Positions 60,785 to 64,000 of a DNA stretch of 64,000 nucleotides are shown in pieces. This DNA is from Ktedonosporobacter rubrisoli (GTDB lineage Bacteria > Chloroflexota > Ktedonobacteria > Ktedonobacterales > Ktedonobacteraceae), in NCBI RefSeq assembly GCF_004208415.1, contig NZ_CP035758.1, positions 4,588,001-4,652,000 of the forward strand, given 5' to 3'. Position 1 is the stretch's first letter; each line of letters begins with the position of its first letter. The notes beneath the pieces were generated by a model that worked only from the letters and a program-made list of their open reading frames with translations, had not been told where the DNA came from and did not search any database. The position numbers and the translations under genes were made by a program.

Positions 60785-62608
60785 ATGAAGGGGATAGAAG
60801 GGTCAACGTTAGGACGATATGAATTGCGTCAACGCGTCGCTCAAGGAGGAATGTCTGAGGTTTATCTTGGTTATGATCGCCGCGTACGCCGACGCGTGGC
60901 CGTCAAGGTGCTCTATGGCAGCGACGAGCCTTTTGTAAGGCGTTTCGAGCGCGAGGCGCTGGCAGTTGGCACGCTCTCGCACAGCCATATTCTTCCGCTC
61001 TACGATTTTGGGGAGCAACGCCCCTGGTATTACCTCGTCATGCCTTTTGTCGAGGGCGGAACATTGCGAGACTACTTGCTCCAGCGCGAGCAGATTTCAC
61101 TGGAAGAAGCAGGAAGTTTCCTTGAGCAGATTGCCTCAGCACTTCAACATGCTCACGATCACGGCGTTGTCCACCGCGATGTTAAACCCTCTAATATCCT
61201 GTTGCGCCCGGATGGCTACGCCTATCTCGTCGATTTTGGCCTGGCCAAGGCTAAGATGGAGGCCGATTCCCTCACCCATGTAGGAGCAATGGTAGGCACT
61301 CCCGAATACATGGCCCCCGAACAGTCAAATGGCTTAAATGATTATCGCAGCGATATCTACTCTTTGGGCATTATCCTCTATCAGATGCTAACTGGTCGCG
61401 TCCCTTTTATGGCCGAATCGCCTGTCGCAATCTCACTTAAACACATACAGACGCAACCTACACCTCCACGCCAGCTTAACAATGAGATCCCTCAATCGAT
61501 AGAAGATGTTATCCTCAAAGCCCTGGAAAAGGACCCTGACGATCGCTATCAACAGGCGCAAGCGCTATCAGCTGCCTACAGGCAGGCCTTGTGCAAAGAC
61601 GCTATCCCCCCATCTGATTTCAGAGCCTCATTTAAGAAGGAAGATATGGCCTCGACTTTCACCGAACAGGCTCCAAGGATAACAACTGCTCTGCCGGCTC
61701 TTACACAGATTTTACCGCTTACAGAGCAGCACCGTCTCGCATCGCCGGCTCTTACAAACTTCTTTTTGGAGCATAGGCATCCTCTTGCTTTGTTATCAAT
61801 GCGCGAGGCTCATTTTAAGAAACGGCGATTGTTCGTCATCTTGACGGCCTTGCTCTGTCTGGCCTTACTTAGCGCTACCATCCCGTTGGGCCTTGCCAAC
61901 AGTGTCTTCGATAAGGGCATCTCCAGACAGAGCCTTGCACCTTCCGCGGCACAGCAAGCAATGACAGCCACAGCCCAGGCTCAGCATCAGACCCAAGCAA
62001 CCCTCGTAGCCCAGGCACGCATTCAGGCCGTAGCCAAACTCATCAAACCGATTACAGGGGCCAGCAAGCTTATTTATAGCAACGATCTGTCTGTACCTAG
62101 CGGCGAATGGCTTGACGATGGCTCACAATGTTTTTTTTCGCCCCAAGGCTATCACGTGACCTCTCCACCACATCAGTCTGCCTGGTGCTATTCCACGCTC
62201 CTCCAGTTCTCCAATGCGATTATTAGCGTCCAAACTCAGTTCATGCGCGGCAATCTTTGTGGGCTTATCTTTCGTCTGAATCCCGCCACAAAAGCATTTT
62301 ATGCACTGGAAATCAACAATCGTGGAGAGTATCGTTTTATACGAGCTTATAGCAAAGATCCAAATAACTGGCTCATCATTGTTGATTGGACCCATTCAGA
62401 CGCTATTTTGAGCTCATATGGCTCCATCAATACGCTTATGGCCATTACCACGAAAGCGCAATTTCTTTTCTACATTAATAACCGCCTGGTTGCCTCTATT
62501 CCTGCCGATGCTTCTTATACCCATGGTTCGGTTGGCTTTATCGTAGGAACCGAGAATGCCCAGAGAGCTGAAGCGATTTTCAGCAATATTTTAGTTTTCC
62601 AGAAATGA
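60785..62608 (+). CDS. Membrane Ser/Thr protein kinase with extracellular sensor domain
   Basis: 607 residues. N-terminal Hanks-type kinase: VAQGGMSEVYLG (Gly loop), Lys41 (VAVKVL), HRDVKPSNILL (active), DFGLAKA, GTPEYMAPEQ and DIYSLGIILYQMLTGRVPF. A linker of about 80 residues leads to a membrane helix (about 349-375), then a Gln/Ala-rich stalk (QAMTATAQAQHQTQAT). The outer 180 residues form a beta-rich domain (SGEWLDDGSQCFF, LCGLIFRLNPATKAFYALEI, GSVGFIVGTENA) like concanavalin/LamG-type or 3-keto-disaccharide-hydrolase folds. It probably senses a carbohydrate or surface signal. ATG at 60785 with GAGG upstream. In contrast to the pseudokinase at 51216, all catalytic residues are present. 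Confidence 0.92.
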   Translation: MKGIEGSTLGRYELRQRVAQGGMSEVYLGYDRRVRRRVAVKVLYGSDEPFVRRFEREALAVGTLSHSHILPLYDFGEQRPWYYLVMPFVEGGTLRDYLLQREQISLEEAGSFLEQIASALQHAHDHGVVHRDVKPSNILLRPDGYAYLVDFGLAKAKMEADSLTHVGAMVGTPEYMAPEQSNGLNDYRSDIYSLGIILYQMLTGRVPFMAESPVAISLKHIQTQPTPPRQLNNEIPQSIEDVILKALEKDPDDRYQQAQALSAAYRQALCKDAIPPSDFRASFKKEDMASTFTEQAPRITTALPALTQILPLTEQHRLASPALTNFFLEHRHPLALLSMREAHFKKRRLFVILTALLCLALLSATIPLGLANSVFDKGISRQSLAPSAAQQAMTATAQAQHQTQATLVAQARIQAVAKLIKPITGASKLIYSNDLSVPSGEWLDDGSQCFFSPQGYHVTSPPHQSAWCYSTLLQFSNAIISVQTQFMRGNLCGLIFRLNPATKAFYALEINNRGEYRFIRAYSKDPNNWLIIVDWTHSDAILSSYGSINTLMAITTKAQFLFYINNRLVASIPADASYTHGSVGFIVGTENAQRAEAIFSNILVFQK

Positions 62609-62699
62609 GTCTATTCTCATCTTACTGTGAAACAAATCCATGCACTAATTTGTTAGAATAATATGGTGAGCGACAATGTTTTAGTGAGGTAATTTCTTA

Positions 62700-64000
62700 T
62701 GAGTCTTGATACGGCACTCTCGCCTTTGTTCCCCGCTAAAAATACTCCTGGCGCAACACATAGCGTATATCTTGCGCTAGGTTCTAACTTAGGAGATCGG
62801 CGTGGCAATCTTGCAACAGCCTTGCAACGTTTACGCGAGGTAGTAGATATTGATACGGTCTCATCCGTATATGAAACAGAGCCTGTAGGTTATGCGGATC
62901 AGCCGCGCTTTCTTAATCTTGCTTGCTCCGGAAAAACCTGGTTATCCGCATACGACCTGTTAAAGTATGCAAAAGCGATTGAGGCAGCAATCGGGAGAAA
63001 ACAAACGTTTCGCAACGGTCCTCGCCCCATCGATATTGATATTCTCTTATACGATGATCTGCGCATCGAGCAGGAAGAGCTAACAGTTCCCCATCCACGC
63101 ATGGCAGAGCGAGCATTTGTGCTGGTCCCGCTGGCGGAAATCGCCCCGGATGTGATCGATCCCGCCAGTGGACAAAGTATTCAAGAACTGCTCAATGCCA
63201 TAGTTCAGGATGGCGTTACCAGATTGGCGCCAAATCTGCGCATTCCTCTTGAGCGCGATATTCAGAGCGGCCGTCCAGCCGTGCATGTGCGCCTGGGACG
63301 AGCCGGGGTAGTTGGCATCCGTAAATCATTACTCCTTGGCAACGAGGGAAGTCAGCGCTGGTTTGACGCCACATTTGATCTCTATGCGGATCTGGCCACG
63401 ACACAAGCGGGCGTACATATGTCGCGCTTTAGCGACGTTCTGGAAGAAGTTCTAGAAGAGATGGCATCCAACTCCTGGCCAAAGATAGAGGTCCTCGCCG
63501 AGGCCGTAGCTCAAGCTATCGTGGAACGTCAAAAAGTTGCTAGAGCCGAAGTCCATATTCACACGGCCTACCCTTTGCAGAAATGGACGCCTGTTTCGGG
63601 CCGGCGCACGCAGGAGGTCTACGGCTTGCTGGCACATGCTGTCGCGACCCAGGAGGGTAGTAAGCGCCTGGTAGGCGTTGAGGTTGAAGGGATGGTTGCC
63701 TGTCCCTGCGCACAAGACATGATCCACTCATTCGCGCGTGTCCGCCTGCAGGAAGAGGGCTTCCCCCAGGAAGATATCGAGAAAATGTTAAGCGTTACGC
63801 CTCTGGCCACACATAATCAGCGAGGCCGCGCGACCCTCATGCTTGGCACCAACCAGGAGATAGATGCAGGTGACCTCATCGCTCTTGTAGAAAGCGCAAT
63901 GAGCTCGGAAAACTATGCTCTGCTTAAACGTCCTGACGAGTTGTTTATTGTGAATAAGGCCCATGCCAACCCACGCTTCGTAGAGGATGTTGTACGCGAA
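62700..64000 (+). CDS. FolK-FolE2 (HPPK / MptA-type GTP cyclohydrolase) fusion, cut by window edge
   Basis: 433 residues to the window edge, no stop seen. N-terminal HPPK domain: VYLALGSNLGDR, SSVYETEPVG, RNGPRPIDIDILLYDD and PHPRMAERAFVLVPLAEIAP. After residue about 190 comes an archaeal-type GTP cyclohydrolase IB (MptA/FolE2): GVHMSRFSD, EVHIHTAYP, GVEVEGMVACPCAQDMIHSF, THNQRGRATLML and KRPDELFIVNKAHANPRFVEDVV. The cysteine pair in ACPCAQ holds the metal site, and HNQRG is a conserved loop. FolK pyrophosphorylates 6-hydroxymethyl-dihydropterin; the other half makes the pterin precursor from GTP. So one chain covers two non-adjacent folate steps. ATG at 62700 has GAGG about 9 bases upstream. 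The usual FolE2 length (about 250-310) means little is missing. Confidence 0.9.

Noticed and set aside
1..64000. CRISPR array, rRNA, tRNA or prophage
   Set aside because: No regularly spaced direct repeats, rRNA cores, cloverleaf genes, integrase, transposase or phage structural genes were seen.

Overview
The window looks like chromosomal DNA of a Ktedonobacter-like member of the Chloroflexota. This is an inference from gene content, not a computed match. The signs are a membrane-anchored Ser/Thr kinase, zinc-ribbon proteins with Pro-rich linkers, a MptA-type GTP cyclohydrolase, a valyl-tRNA synthetase of the archaeal-like (DDNG) type under a T-box, and many multipass glycosyltransferases. 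Genes are dense, mostly in short operons, with frequent TTG and GTG starts. I see no rRNA, tRNA, CRISPR array, prophage or intact insertion sequence.

Layout. 1-468: a frameshifted secreted esterase running off the left edge. 526-2742: an OmpR-type two-component pair. 2996-8480: MFS transporter, AMP-forming acyl ligase, acyltransferase-3 and an esterase, a possible small-molecule acylation cluster. 8837-14486: an inositol-phosphatase-like protein, a lipoprotein L,D-transpeptidase, a membrane C39-like protease, a DUF72 protein and a GT4 glycosyltransferase. 15193-16520: thioesterase and a csoR-copZ copper operon whose promoter contains a clear CsoR-type operator. 16962-23316: a BNR-repeat surface protein, a NarL-type two-component pair and a large zinc-ribbon/dynamin-like GTPase. 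24122-27717: a four-gene ECF transporter operon. 28075-30351: a UvrD-family helicase. 30584-36688: an organosulfur cluster (TauE, LysR regulator, SsuABC-like transporter, and a second, frameshifted TauE). 37735-40559: valS with T-box leader. 41469-42655: an RpoD-like sigma factor. 42844-50804: five multipass glycosyltransferase-like proteins. 51216-53140: a pseudokinase and an FHA protein that appear to be one gene split by a frameshift. 53217-56949: galT-galK with a D-aminopeptidase and an unknown protein. 57281-62608: methyltransferase, small Cys protein, MutY-like glycosylase, PIG-L deacetylase and an active Ser/Thr kinase. 62700-64000: a FolK-FolE2 (MptA) fusion running off the right edge.

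The most notable points are the folate fusion enzyme, the pseudokinase-FHA gene, the csoR operator embedded in a near-consensus promoter, the valS T-box with a GUG specifier, and three separate one-base frameshifts that all fall in runs of C or G. The last point raises the question of sequencing error versus true decay or phase variation. No single region could be shown to be a wholly new system; the best candidates are in the findings.
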